Below, piece after piece: positions 33,301 through 40,660 of a DNA stretch of 40,781 bases; position 1 is the first letter of the stretch, and every line of letters starts with the position of its first letter. Under the pieces are notes generated by a model. That model saw only the letters and a list, made by a program, of their open reading frames with translations, searched no databases and had not been told where the DNA came from. Source of the DNA: Candidatus Metalachnospira gallinarum (lineage in GTDB: Bacteria > Bacillota > Clostridia > Lachnospirales > Anaerotignaceae); NCBI GenBank assembly GCA_904378045.1, contig CAJFHC010000035.1, forward strand, positions 1 through 40,781, read 5' to 3'. The translations under genes were made by a program, and so were the position numbers.

Positions 33301-34794
33301 TTACTCTCTTTGTGTTGCCAGCGTCATTATGGCTTCCTGGGAGAAATCCTCCTCCGACAATTCGCCTGTGATTTTTCCCTCGCACATAACGTAGCAGCGG
33401 TTGCACATATTGATTATCTCCGGAAGCTCGGAGGATACCATGATTATGGACGCTCCGTTTTCCGCGAGCTCGTCTATGATGGCGTAGATCTCAGCCTTGG
33501 AGCCTACATCGATACCCCTTGTGGGCTCGTCAAGGATGATTACCTTTGGACTGTTTGTAAGCCACTTGCTTAAAACGACCTTCTGCTGATTTCCGCCGCT
33601 GAGGTTTCCCGCAAGCTGTTTGGGAGAAGTTATTTTTATCGAGAATTTCTTCTTATATTCATCGATCATCTTATCCCAAGCGGCGTGCTTTACGGCTATA
33701 CCGTTTACGTATTTTTTCAGAGAGACAAGCCCCATATTAAATTTGACGTCGTTTTTGAGTATAAGCCCCTCCGCGCGTCTGTCCTCCGAAACATAGGCTA
33801 TGCCGTTGTCGATGGCGTCTCTTGGCTTTTTGATTTCTATTTTTTTTCCGTCAAGATAAACTTCTCCGCCGGTTTTGTGATAAGCTCCGAAAATCGTTTT
33901 CATAAGCTCGGTACGTCTCGCTCCGACAAGTCCGGCGAAGCCTACGATCTCACCGTATCTTGCGTAGAAGCTAACGTCGTTGAAATATTCTTTATGTGAT
34001 AAGCCTTTTACCTCAAGGGAAACGCCTTTTATTTCATGTTTATTTCTCGTATAATAACTGGTAAGCTCACGTCCGACCATCATCTTGATAAGCTCGTCCT
34101 TGTCGGCCTCGGCCGTCGGAACACTTCCTACCATTTTGCCGTCTCGAAGTACGACTATTTTGTCCGTAATCTCAAAAAGTTCTTCCAGTCTATGGGATAT
34201 ATAAATGATACCAACGCCCTTTGCCTTAAGCATCCTTATTATTCCGAATAACGTCTCAACCTCGCTCTGAGAAAGGGAGGAAGTGGGCTCGTCCATTACA
34301 ACGATCTTTGCCTGGGCCGATACCGCCTTGATGATTTCCACAAGCTGCTGCATACCTATGGAAAGATGTTCTACAAGCTGGTCAGCGCGAAGATTCAGAT
34401 GAAAATCGTCTATGACCTTCTGAGTCTCCCTTTCCATGGCCTTTTCGTCAACAAGACCCAATTTGTTTTTTATCTCGCGTCCGAGAAAAACATTTGCCGC
34501 TATGGTTCTGGCGGGCACGAGGATGATCTCCTGATGGATGATTCTTATTCCGTTGGCTCCGGCAACAGCGGCGGAGTTTATATTTTTCTTTTCTCCGTCA
34601 ATATATATCTCGCCGGAATCAGCTTTATATATTCCGCCGAGAATTTTGATCAAAGTCGATTTTCCGGCTCCGTTCTCTCCGAGGATGGAGACTACCTCTC
34701 CGGAGTCTACGGAAAGATTTACGCCGGTAAGAACGACGTTTGACGCGAATGATTTTGTTATGTTTTCCATTCTTAACAATTTAGTTTCACTCAT
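33301..34794 (-). CDS. Sugar ABC transporter double ATPase (RbsA-like)
   Basis: The 497-residue protein carries two fused nucleotide-binding domains. Domain 1 has Walker A GENGAGKST, signature LSIGMQQ and Walker B IVVMDEPTS. Domain 2 has a degenerate Walker A (GLVGARRTE), signature LSGGNQQ and Walker B VIILDEPTRG, as in RbsA/MglA/XylG. The ATG at 34794 lies 6 nt after GAGGT; a further in-frame ATG two codons earlier is too close to it. It powers import of the sugar bound by the lipoprotein encoded upstream. Confidence 0.94.
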   Translation of the reverse strand: MSETKLLRMENITKSFASNVVLTGVNLSVDSGEVVSILGENGAGKSTLIKILGGIYKADSGEIYIDGEKKNINSAAVAGANGIRIIHQEIILVPARTIAANVFLGREIKNKLGLVDEKAMERETQKVIDDFHLNLRADQLVEHLSIGMQQLVEIIKAVSAQAKIVVMDEPTSSLSQSEVETLFGIIRMLKAKGVGIIYISHRLEELFEITDKIVVLRDGKMVGSVPTAEADKDELIKMMVGRELTSYYTRNKHEIKGVSLEVKGLSHKEYFNDVSFYARYGEIVGFAGLVGARRTELMKTIFGAYHKTGGEVYLDGKKIEIKKPRDAIDNGIAYVSEDRRAEGLILKNDVKFNMGLVSLKKYVNGIAVKHAAWDKMIDEYKKKFSIKITSPKQLAGNLSGGNQQKVVLSKWLTNSPKVIILDEPTRGIDVGSKAEIYAIIDELAENGASIIMVSSELPEIINMCNRCYVMCEGKITGELSEEDFSQEAIMTLATQRE

Positions 34795-34850
34795 AAGCAT
34801 ACCTCGTATTCCCTATAGTGCGAAGCCTTTGAGCACGCCGTAAAAACTTA

Positions 34851-34888
34851 TAAAAAAATTCGGCTCAAAATCAAATTTTGAGCCGAAT
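34851..34888 (-). terminator. Internal terminator between the sugar binding protein and ATPase genes
   Basis: ATTCGGCTCAAAAT (from 34858) and ATTTTGAGCCGAAT (to 34888) form a long perfect stem. On the minus strand a seven-U tract (complement of 34851-34857) follows. Partial termination here would keep binding-protein mRNA in excess of the membrane components. Confidence 0.85.
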
Positions 34889-34996
34889 CGCGTAATCAAA
34901 GACTATTTACACGCCAGCCAATTCTTTGCCTTTCACTGTTCAGCGCGGGCGGTATAGCCGTCCGCGGCTTAAACTGAAATTCTGTTACTTGATCAA

Positions 34997-36016
34997 TTAC
35001 TCAAGTGTGTCCCAAGCGTCGAGATCATAATCGTCGATGTTGTCAGCCGTTATGCTGTAAGATTCGATACTTGTGTTGAATTCAACCTCTTCACCGTTTA
35101 AAAGATCAACTGCGTACTGAACGCCTGTGTAGCCCATGTATGTAGGTCTCTGAGCTGAGCTCTGAACCATTGTTCCGTCTGCGATGGCATGTTTTCCGAT
35201 GGGAGCGCCGTCTTTTCCGAGGATATCAATGCTGCCCTCAAGACCAGCCTCAGCAACTGCCTGAACAGCTCCTAATGCTGATGTATCGTTGATAGCATAG
35301 ATAACGTCGATGTTGTCGTGTGCCTGAAGGGCATCGCTTACAACCTGGAAAGTAGTTTCTGTTGAGCCTTCGCCCTCAACAACCTGTACTTCTACGAAAG
35401 CGTCGGGATTTTCAACATTGTCCCTGATTCCCTGCCAGAAACCGTCAACGTTGATGATGCAAGATTCAGCAGTCTGGAGATGAACGATAAGGATGTTTGC
35501 TCCATCGGGATGGTGTTCAGCAACCCACTGTCCGGAAAGGTATCCGAGCTGAGTATTGTCTGAAGCGATGATAGCGTCAACAAGGTCATAGTCATCTTCC
35601 GTGATTACGTTATCGATGTTGATAACTTTTACACCAGCGTCTTTGCAGGTCTGAAGAACTGTGTGAGCTCCTGCTGAGTCATAAGGAATGTAAACAAGAG
35701 CGTCAATGCCTGCAGCGATCATATCGTCGATCTGAGAAGCCTGCTGAGTGGGGTCATTCTGAGGATCGAAGTAGATAAGCTCGCATCCAAGCTCGTCACA
35801 AGCAGTCTGAACACCGTCAAGAACAGCTGTGAAATACTCGTTTGTAAGAGTATAAGGTGAGAAGCCGATTGTATAGCCGCCTTCAGCGCCTTCGGTTTCT
35901 TCAGTTGTTTCCTCTGTTGTTTCGCCTTCAGTCTCTTCAGTTGTTGTTGAAGAAGAACAAGCTGCTACAGAGAGAACCATTACACCTGCTAAGATAACAG
36001 ATAAAAATTTTTTCAT
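34997..36016 (-). CDS. Sugar ABC transporter substrate-binding lipoprotein (RbsB-like)
   Basis: The 339-residue precursor has a lipoprotein signal (MKKFLSVILAGVMVLSVAAC, Cys20) and then a Thr/Glu-rich linker (about 24-45). The binding domain is of the periplasmic-binding-protein type 1 class (YTIGFSPYTLTNEYFTAVLDG, QASQIDDMIAAGIDALVYIPY, INDTSALGAVQA), as in ribose and galactose binding proteins. The ATG at 36016 follows AGGAGG. It is the first gene of the sugar operon, followed by an internal terminator. The ligand is unknown. Confidence 0.93.
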   Translation of the reverse strand: MKKFLSVILAGVMVLSVAACSSSTTTEETEGETTEETTEETEGAEGGYTIGFSPYTLTNEYFTAVLDGVQTACDELGCELIYFDPQNDPTQQASQIDDMIAAGIDALVYIPYDSAGAHTVLQTCKDAGVKVINIDNVITEDDYDLVDAIIASDNTQLGYLSGQWVAEHHPDGANILIVHLQTAESCIINVDGFWQGIRDNVENPDAFVEVQVVEGEGSTETTFQVVSDALQAHDNIDVIYAINDTSALGAVQAVAEAGLEGSIDILGKDGAPIGKHAIADGTMVQSSAQRPTYMGYTGVQYAVDLLNGEEVEFNTSIESYSITADNIDDYDLDAWDTLE

Positions 36017-36067
36017 AAAATAATCCTCCTTATAGTTATATTGAATTAGCTGAGCTCTATTTGATTG

Positions 36068-36076
36068 TACGAACAT
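36068..36076 (-). promoter_or_regulatory. DeoR-type operator half-site over the sugar operon start
   Basis: The minus strand reads ATGTTCGT directly after the -10 TAAGAT of the operon promoter. ATGTTCG is the half-site known for the DeoR-family regulator GlpR, and the same heptamer recurs at 36261, 36271 and 37202. Confidence 0.55.
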
Positions 36077-36103
36077 CTTAACACATAGGTTTTTGTACTT
36101 CAA
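36075..36103 (-). promoter_or_regulatory. Promoter of the sugar operon
   Basis: On the minus strand TTGAAG (36098-36103) and TAAGAT (36075-36080) are 17 bp apart, about 60 bp upstream of the binding-protein start. Confidence 0.65.
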
Positions 36104-36148
36104 TACTGATTTTACATAAAATATACAATAAAAAATTGTGATTATTGC

Positions 36149-36166
36149 ACATCGGACGTTCGATGT
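36149..36166. promoter_or_regulatory. 18-bp palindrome upstream of the sugar operon promoter
   Basis: ACATCGGACG and TTCGATGT form an inverted repeat matching at 16 of 18 positions and include a CGTTCG core related to the ATGTTCG motif. It lies about 45 bp upstream of the -35 and may be an operator. Confidence 0.5.
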
Positions 36167-36257
36167 TGAAATCGTATATGTTTGAAAATGTGCGGAATTA
36201 AAGGGAAAAAGCCCGCTTTAGTGTGATTTTAGTCTAAAAAAGATATATACGAAAATA

Positions 36258-36277
36258 TTTATGTTCGTTTATGTTCG
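36258..36277 (+). promoter_or_regulatory. Tandem TTTATGTTCG operator-like repeats
   Basis: The decamer TTTATGTTCG occurs twice in direct tandem (36258-36267 and 36268-36277), one helical turn apart. It contains the ATGTTCG motif seen at the sugar operon and deoR-type promoters. Confidence 0.55.
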
Positions 36278-36321
36278 AATTGAGGGGATATGAATGATCG
36301 AATGTATGAATGAATAAAATT

Positions 36322-36348
36322 AAAAAAACCGCCGGCTTTTTTCGGCGG
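36322..36348 (-). terminator. Terminator of the DeoR-family gene
   Basis: On the minus strand CCGCCG and CGGCGG form the stem, followed by a seven-U run (complement of 36322-36328). It lies about 35 bp after the regulator's stop. Confidence 0.8.
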
Positions 36349-36381
36349 CTGATACTCGTGAATGTAAAATTATGATTTTTT

Positions 36382-37146
36382 TCAAGCGATTATAACATCG
36401 ACGTTATATTTTTTTAACAGGTTCAGTCCTTCCTCGTCTATACCCGAGTCGGTGATAACTCCGCTTACCTGCGAAAGATTCGCGAACTCATTAAGATCAT
36501 AAGTATTGAACTTTGACGAGTCGGTAAGCAGGTATATCTTTTTTGCTACGGAAAAAATTGAGCTTTTGAACCTTGCCTCTGGCGAATATCCGTCGTATAG
36601 TTTTCCGTCGGCTCCAATGGCGGCAGCTCCGATAAAGGCTGTGTCAAGCTGATATTTCTTTATCTGTTCCTCGGCCACGCTTCCGGAACTGCAGTTTGTT
36701 ATGCGGATCATCTGTCCGCCAAGCATAATAACCGAAAGATTATCGAACATAAGAGCCCGCTCCGCTACCTTCAGATGATTGGTGACTATTACGGCTCTCG
36801 TGTCCCTGTCAAGGTAGTTGAGCATTATCCTTGTGGTAGAGCCCGAGTCTATAAAAACACGCTTGCCGTTTTTTACGAGAGCAGCGGCTTTGGCGGCTAT
36901 TTTTTCCTTTGCTTCCTTATGAGAAATGCGGGACTCGTCAAAGGAGATCATCCTTACAAGGGGCTGGTTATCCATAAGAGCGCCGCCATGGGTTCTTATT
37001 ATGTTATACTGCTGAGCCAGCAGATTAAGATCTCTGCGCACGGTCATTTCGGAAATACCGAATCTCTTTGAAAGCTCGCTGACTTCCACCTTATGCTGTT
37101 TTTGAAGAATATTAAGTATTGCAAGACATCTTTCGTTTTTATTCAC
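36382..37146 (-). CDS. DeoR/GlpR-family transcriptional regulator
   Basis: The 254-residue repressor has an N-terminal DeoR-type winged HTH (about 5-58: ILNILQKQHKVEVSELSKRF, then SEMTVRRDLNLLAQQ and RTHGGAL). The C-terminal sugar-phosphate-binding domain (about 75-250) shows FIDSGSTTRIMLNYL, VIMLGGQM and DTAFIGAAAIGADGKLYDG. The GTG at 37146 lies 7 nt after AGGGGGTGG; an ATG-started longer frame reads through the promoter and is unlikely. It lies upstream of the sugar operon and probably represses both, released by a sugar phosphate. Confidence 0.9.
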   Translation of the reverse strand: MNKNERCLAILNILQKQHKVEVSELSKRFGISEMTVRRDLNLLAQQYNIIRTHGGALMDNQPLVRMISFDESRISHKEAKEKIAAKAAALVKNGKRVFIDSGSTTRIMLNYLDRDTRAVIVTNHLKVAERALMFDNLSVIMLGGQMIRITNCSSGSVAEEQIKKYQLDTAFIGAAAIGADGKLYDGYSPEARFKSSIFSVAKKIYLLTDSSKFNTYDLNEFANLSQVSGVITDSGIDEEGLNLLKKYNVDVIIA

Positions 37147-37186
37147 GGCGCCGCCACCCCCTCTAATGACTATGTTTATATTTAAC

Positions 37187-37214
37187 ATTATAGCACTAAA
37201 TCGAACATAATCAA
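37187..37214 (-). promoter_or_regulatory. Promoter of the DeoR-family gene with embedded operator
   Basis: On the minus strand TTGATT (37209-37214) and TATAAT (37187-37192) are 16 bp apart. The spacer contains ATGTTCG (complement of 37202-37208), matching sites near the sugar operon and suggesting autoregulation. Confidence 0.65.
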
Positions 37215-37354
37215 GCATGGCAAAAGGCAAAATTTAAGGCAAAGATATCCATAAACGCCGGTGAATTGGGGCTTTGACGTCGTAAAAGACGAATGTAGTC
37301 TGACAACGGAATAGATTGTCGATGATTTTTGGCTGTAACCCCGTAATTGCGGAT

Positions 37355-37885
37355 TTATTCTATTCCAAACGCTTTGGCGTATTTAAGCCTTCCGCAAAGA
37401 ACCGGAGCTGAATCGTCAAGTTTAAAAGCCATAAAATTTTTGTCGGGCACATCAAACGGAGCAATTATTCCAAATCGGCTTGCAGGTATATATCCTGATT
37501 TAGGATAATACGTTTCACTTCCCAGTACCACAGAATATTGATAGCCTAATTTTTTGGCTATATGATGGCCTGCGCTGATTAAAGCCTTCCCGATTCCCTT
37601 ATTCTGATATTCCGGCAGTACAGAAAGAGGAGCAAGTGCCAGAACGGACTCATCTCCGACCTTAGCCCTTGTAAACATAATATGCCCCACGATGGAGCCG
37701 TCGATTTCAGCGACTAAAGACAGCTCCGGAATATACGCTTCGCTTTTTCGCAGCATAATTACCAGTTCCTGCTCGTTTCCGTCGGAATGTTCCGTGCTTT
37801 CAAAGGCTTTCTTAACAATTTTGTGTATTATTTTATAATCGGATGGCTGCTCCTGCCGGATCACCGCTGTTTTGTTATTTGGCAT
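37355..37885 (-). CDS. GNAT-family N-acetyltransferase (YhbS-like)
   Basis: The 176-residue protein has the GNAT fold that transfers acetyl from acetyl-CoA. Core elements are SLVAEIDGSIVGHIMFTRA, LAPLSVLPEYQNKGIGKALI (acetyl-CoA pyrophosphate loop QNKGIG) and VVLGSETYYPKSGYIPAS. The last segments are typical of YhbS-type enzymes. AAAAGGAG precedes the ATG. The substrate is unknown. Confidence 0.88.
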   Translation of the reverse strand: MPNNKTAVIRQEQPSDYKIIHKIVKKAFESTEHSDGNEQELVIMLRKSEAYIPELSLVAEIDGSIVGHIMFTRAKVGDESVLALAPLSVLPEYQNKGIGKALISAGHHIAKKLGYQYSVVLGSETYYPKSGYIPASRFGIIAPFDVPDKNFMAFKLDDSAPVLCGRLKYAKAFGIE

Positions 37886-37954
37886 TTTAATCTCCTTTTT
37901 TACAAAGTTTACTCTAACAAGATTTCGTTATATCTGCTTTCTGCAAAATAGATG

Positions 37955-39322
37955 TCAGCCTCTATTGGCGTTTTTCACAAGGAGCACGACAGTCTCGACG
38001 TGTACAGTTCTCGGGAACATATCCACGCACTTTACCTTCTTTACTGTATATCCGTTTTCTTCAAATATTTTCAGGTCCCTGGCGAGAGACGTGGGCTTAC
38101 AGGAAACATAGACGATCTCGTCAGCGTCGAAGTTGATTATCTTAAGTATGGCCTTGGGATTTATGCCGTCTCTGGGAGGGTCAACAATAATAAGATCAGG
38201 CTTTTCGTCCAGCTCCTCCACTTTTTTAAGAACATCTCCGGCGATAAACTCACAGTTTTTTATACCGTTGAGCACGGCGTTGTCATTAGCGGCCTTAACG
38301 GCGTCTTCAACTATTTCTATGCCGATGACTTTTTTGCTTCCTTCGCTCATGATCTGGCCGATGGTGCCCGTTCCGCAGTAAAGGTCAAAAACGATCTTGC
38401 CGGACGTGTCCCCAGCATAGTCTCTTACAACGGAATAGAGCCTTTCCGCGCCTCTTGAGTTTGTCTGGAAAAACGAGAAGGCCGATATTTTGAACTTGAG
38501 GCCGAGAAGCGTCTCGTAAAAATAATCGTTTCCGTAAAGCGTCCTTGTTTCATCGCTTTGAACAACGTCGGAAATAACGTCATTTATCGTGTGAAGGACG
38601 CCGACGATTTTTCCGTCAAGGTCAAGGGAAAGCACTGCTCTTGAGTATTCTTCAGGATTAAACGTATAACCGCTGGTGGTAACAAGATTTACTAATATCT
38701 CGCCGGTAAAGGCCGCCTTTCTTACCACGAGGTGTCTGAGCTCGCCGTCGCGCCTTTTTTTATGGTAGAATTTCGTTCCGCGCTCCGTGAAAAATTTCAG
38801 TGTTCCGTCAATTATCTTTAAAAAGTCGCTGTCAACGATATTGCAGTCCCGGAGAGTGACAACCTCGTAAAAGCTGCCCCTTTTTCTCATACCAAGGGCG
38901 AGGTCGCCGTCCTTTTCGCTGTCTCCGAATGAAAACTCGCATTTATTGCGGTATGCGCTGCTGCTTGGCGCGGGCACGATTCCCTCAAAGGCAAATCCGT
39001 TTATTCCTGAGCTTTCAAGTATGTCAAGGACCATATTTTTTTTCAGCTCGACCTCGTTTTCATAGGTCAGACGCTGATAATTGCATCCTCCGCATAAATC
39101 GCAGTGGGAACAGCCTTTTTCCGTTTCCATAGGCGAACGCTCGAGCACTTCTTTCAGCTCGCCTTCGGCCGCCCCGTTTTTCTTCTTTGATATGCGGGTC
39201 AATACCGTCTGACCGGGAAGCGTGTTTTTTACGGTAACGGGAACACCGTCGGATACGCCCTTTCCCTTGTTGGGGAATGAAAGGGAGTCTATACGGATTT
39301 CCACAATATCGTTTCTTTTCAT
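37955..39322 (-). CDS. 23S rRNA (uracil-5-)-methyltransferase, RlmD/RumA family
   Basis: The 455-residue enzyme has an N-terminal TRAM domain (about 1-62), an Fe-S-binding Cys motif CSHCDLCGGC (Cys71, 74, 77, 80) with a further Cys160 in LRDCN, and a SAM-dependent methyltransferase domain (FDLYCGTGTIGQIM, IVDPPRDG). The catalytic Cys is in YVSCKPTSL. In Firmicutes relatives modify U747 and/or U1939 of 23S rRNA, and the exact site is not decidable here. The GGAGG is 11 nt from the ATG. It is divergent from the S1-domain gene. Confidence 0.92.
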   Translation of the reverse strand: MKRNDIVEIRIDSLSFPNKGKGVSDGVPVTVKNTLPGQTVLTRISKKKNGAAEGELKEVLERSPMETEKGCSHCDLCGGCNYQRLTYENEVELKKNMVLDILESSGINGFAFEGIVPAPSSSAYRNKCEFSFGDSEKDGDLALGMRKRGSFYEVVTLRDCNIVDSDFLKIIDGTLKFFTERGTKFYHKKRRDGELRHLVVRKAAFTGEILVNLVTTSGYTFNPEEYSRAVLSLDLDGKIVGVLHTINDVISDVVQSDETRTLYGNDYFYETLLGLKFKISAFSFFQTNSRGAERLYSVVRDYAGDTSGKIVFDLYCGTGTIGQIMSEGSKKVIGIEIVEDAVKAANDNAVLNGIKNCEFIAGDVLKKVEELDEKPDLIIVDPPRDGINPKAILKIINFDADEIVYVSCKPTSLARDLKIFEENGYTVKKVKCVDMFPRTVHVETVVLLVKNANRG

Positions 39323-39349
39323 TTTCTATCTGTACCTCCAATAAATTGT

Positions 39350-39377
39350 TTGATTTTTTTTGTTATTATGATATACT
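39350..39377 (+). promoter_or_regulatory. Promoter of the S1-domain gene
   Basis: TTGATT (39350-39355) and TATACT (39372-39377) are 16 bp apart, about 40 bp upstream of the start codon, in the divergent gap with the methyltransferase gene. Confidence 0.55.
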
Positions 39378-39415
39378 GAGATAAATATTATTTTATAATG
39401 GGAGTGTATTGATTA

Positions 39416-39868
39416 ATGGCTGAAAAAATCGAGGCAGGCAGCGTTGTTGAAGGAAAGGTAGTAAGGATAAAACCCTTCGGAGCCATTGTCCAGCTTGAAG
39501 ACGGCGGACAGGGACTCGTTCATATATCTCAGATAGCCAACGGGTTTGTCCAGAATATTAATGACCACGTTGCAGTCGGAGATACGGTAAAGGTAAAGGT
39601 TATGTCCGTCGATGAGGAAAACAGAAAGATCGCGCTTTCCATCAGAGACGCCATGCCTAAGGCTCCAAGGAATCAGCAGGGCTTCAAACCAAGGGAACAT
39701 AAAAACAATTATGAGCCCAAGGCAGCCAGACAGTTCGCTGACGAGCCGGAGAGACCCAAGGATCCCGTTGACGATTTTGAGGAGAAGATGAAAGAGTGGC
39801 TTAAACAGTCTAACGAGCGCCAGGCAGGTATCAACAAGAGAAACAACAGGCGCAACGGCGGCTACTGA
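39416..39868 (+). CDS. S1 RNA-binding domain protein (YugI/GSP13-like)
   Basis: The 150-residue protein starts with one S1 domain (about 3-76: GSVVEGKVVRIKPFGAIVQL, GLVHISQI, VGDTVKVKVMSVDEENRKIALSIRDA). A Lys-, Arg- and Asn-rich low-complexity tail (about 80-150) ends in KRNNRRNGGY. The layout matches Bacillus YugI/GSP13 and related proteins that bind ribosomes or RNA. It is probably a translation-associated accessory factor. Confidence 0.88.
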   Translation: MAEKIEAGSVVEGKVVRIKPFGAIVQLEDGGQGLVHISQIANGFVQNINDHVAVGDTVKVKVMSVDEENRKIALSIRDAMPKAPRNQQGFKPREHKNNYEPKAARQFADEPERPKDPVDDFEEKMKEWLKQSNERQAGINKRNNRRNGGY

Positions 39869-39943
39869 TTCATCTTAGCCATATTGTTATATTATATAGT
39901 CACATAGAGTTTTTTTCAACAGCAGAGTAAGGAGGAAACAAAA

Positions 39944-40648
39944 ATGCTTGAGATTAGTGAAGAAAGAATTGCGGAGCTTAAAGGGAAAGGGTTCCTTCTT
40001 ATGAGGGATAAGGAACATTTCAATGTTCGTTTCGTTATCCCTGCGGGATGCATAGACGCCGAAAAGGTCGTAAAAATGTGCGAGATAGCTAAAAAATACG
40101 GCTCCGGACTTATTATGCCCACGGTTCGTTTCAGTCTTGAAGTTCCCGGCATTAAATATGAGGATGTCGAGAACGTAATGAAGGAATGCGATGAGGCCGG
40201 AATAATCTACGGAGGAACGGGAGCAAGGGTAAGACCCGTTGTTCCCTGTAAGGGCACGGAATGTAAATGGGGACTTATCGATACGCAGAAGATGGGAATG
40301 GAGATCCATAACGCTTTCTTCCCTCAGAGCGCGCCTCATAAGTTTAAAATAAACATTACCGGCTGTCCAAACAACTGTGCGAAGGTACAGTTTAATGATC
40401 TTGGAATTATGGGAGCTCCAAAAGGAATGGTCAAAATATTCATCGGAGGAAAAGCCGGAAAGACAATTGTCGAGGGCGAGGAAATAGGAAGGATTAAGGC
40501 TGAGAACGTGCTTAAGGCCGTTGAGATCTGCCTTGAATTCTACAGAGCGCATGGAAAGACAAAGGAAAGATTCTGTGTAACCCTTGACAATATGAAGGGT
40601 ACGGACGAGTACAACAAGTTTATCGGAGATCTGCTTGCGCTGGCATAA
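39944..40648 (+). CDS. Small nitrite/sulfite reductase-like siroheme/[4Fe-4S] protein
   Basis: The 234-residue protein has an N-terminal ferredoxin-like half-domain (about 5-85, VRFVIPAGCIDAE and RFSLEVPGI) and a C-terminal siroheme/[4Fe-4S] part (about 90-230). Four cysteines are in place: Cys102 and Cys107 in VPCKGTECKWG, and Cys141 and Cys145 in TGCPNNCAKVQ, the coupled cluster ligands of the sulfite/nitrite reductase family. The first pair is spaced by four residues instead of the usual five. At half the size of assimilatory reductases it resembles AsrC or small P590-type proteins. No partner subunit follows before the repeat element. AAGGAGG precedes the ATG. Confidence 0.82.
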   Translation: MLEISEERIAELKGKGFLLMRDKEHFNVRFVIPAGCIDAEKVVKMCEIAKKYGSGLIMPTVRFSLEVPGIKYEDVENVMKECDEAGIIYGGTGARVRPVVPCKGTECKWGLIDTQKMGMEIHNAFFPQSAPHKFKINITGCPNNCAKVQFNDLGIMGAPKGMVKIFIGGKAGKTIVEGEEIGRIKAENVLKAVEICLEFYRAHGKTKERFCVTLDNMKGTDEYNKFIGDLLALA

Positions 40649-40660
40649 AATGATTAAAAG

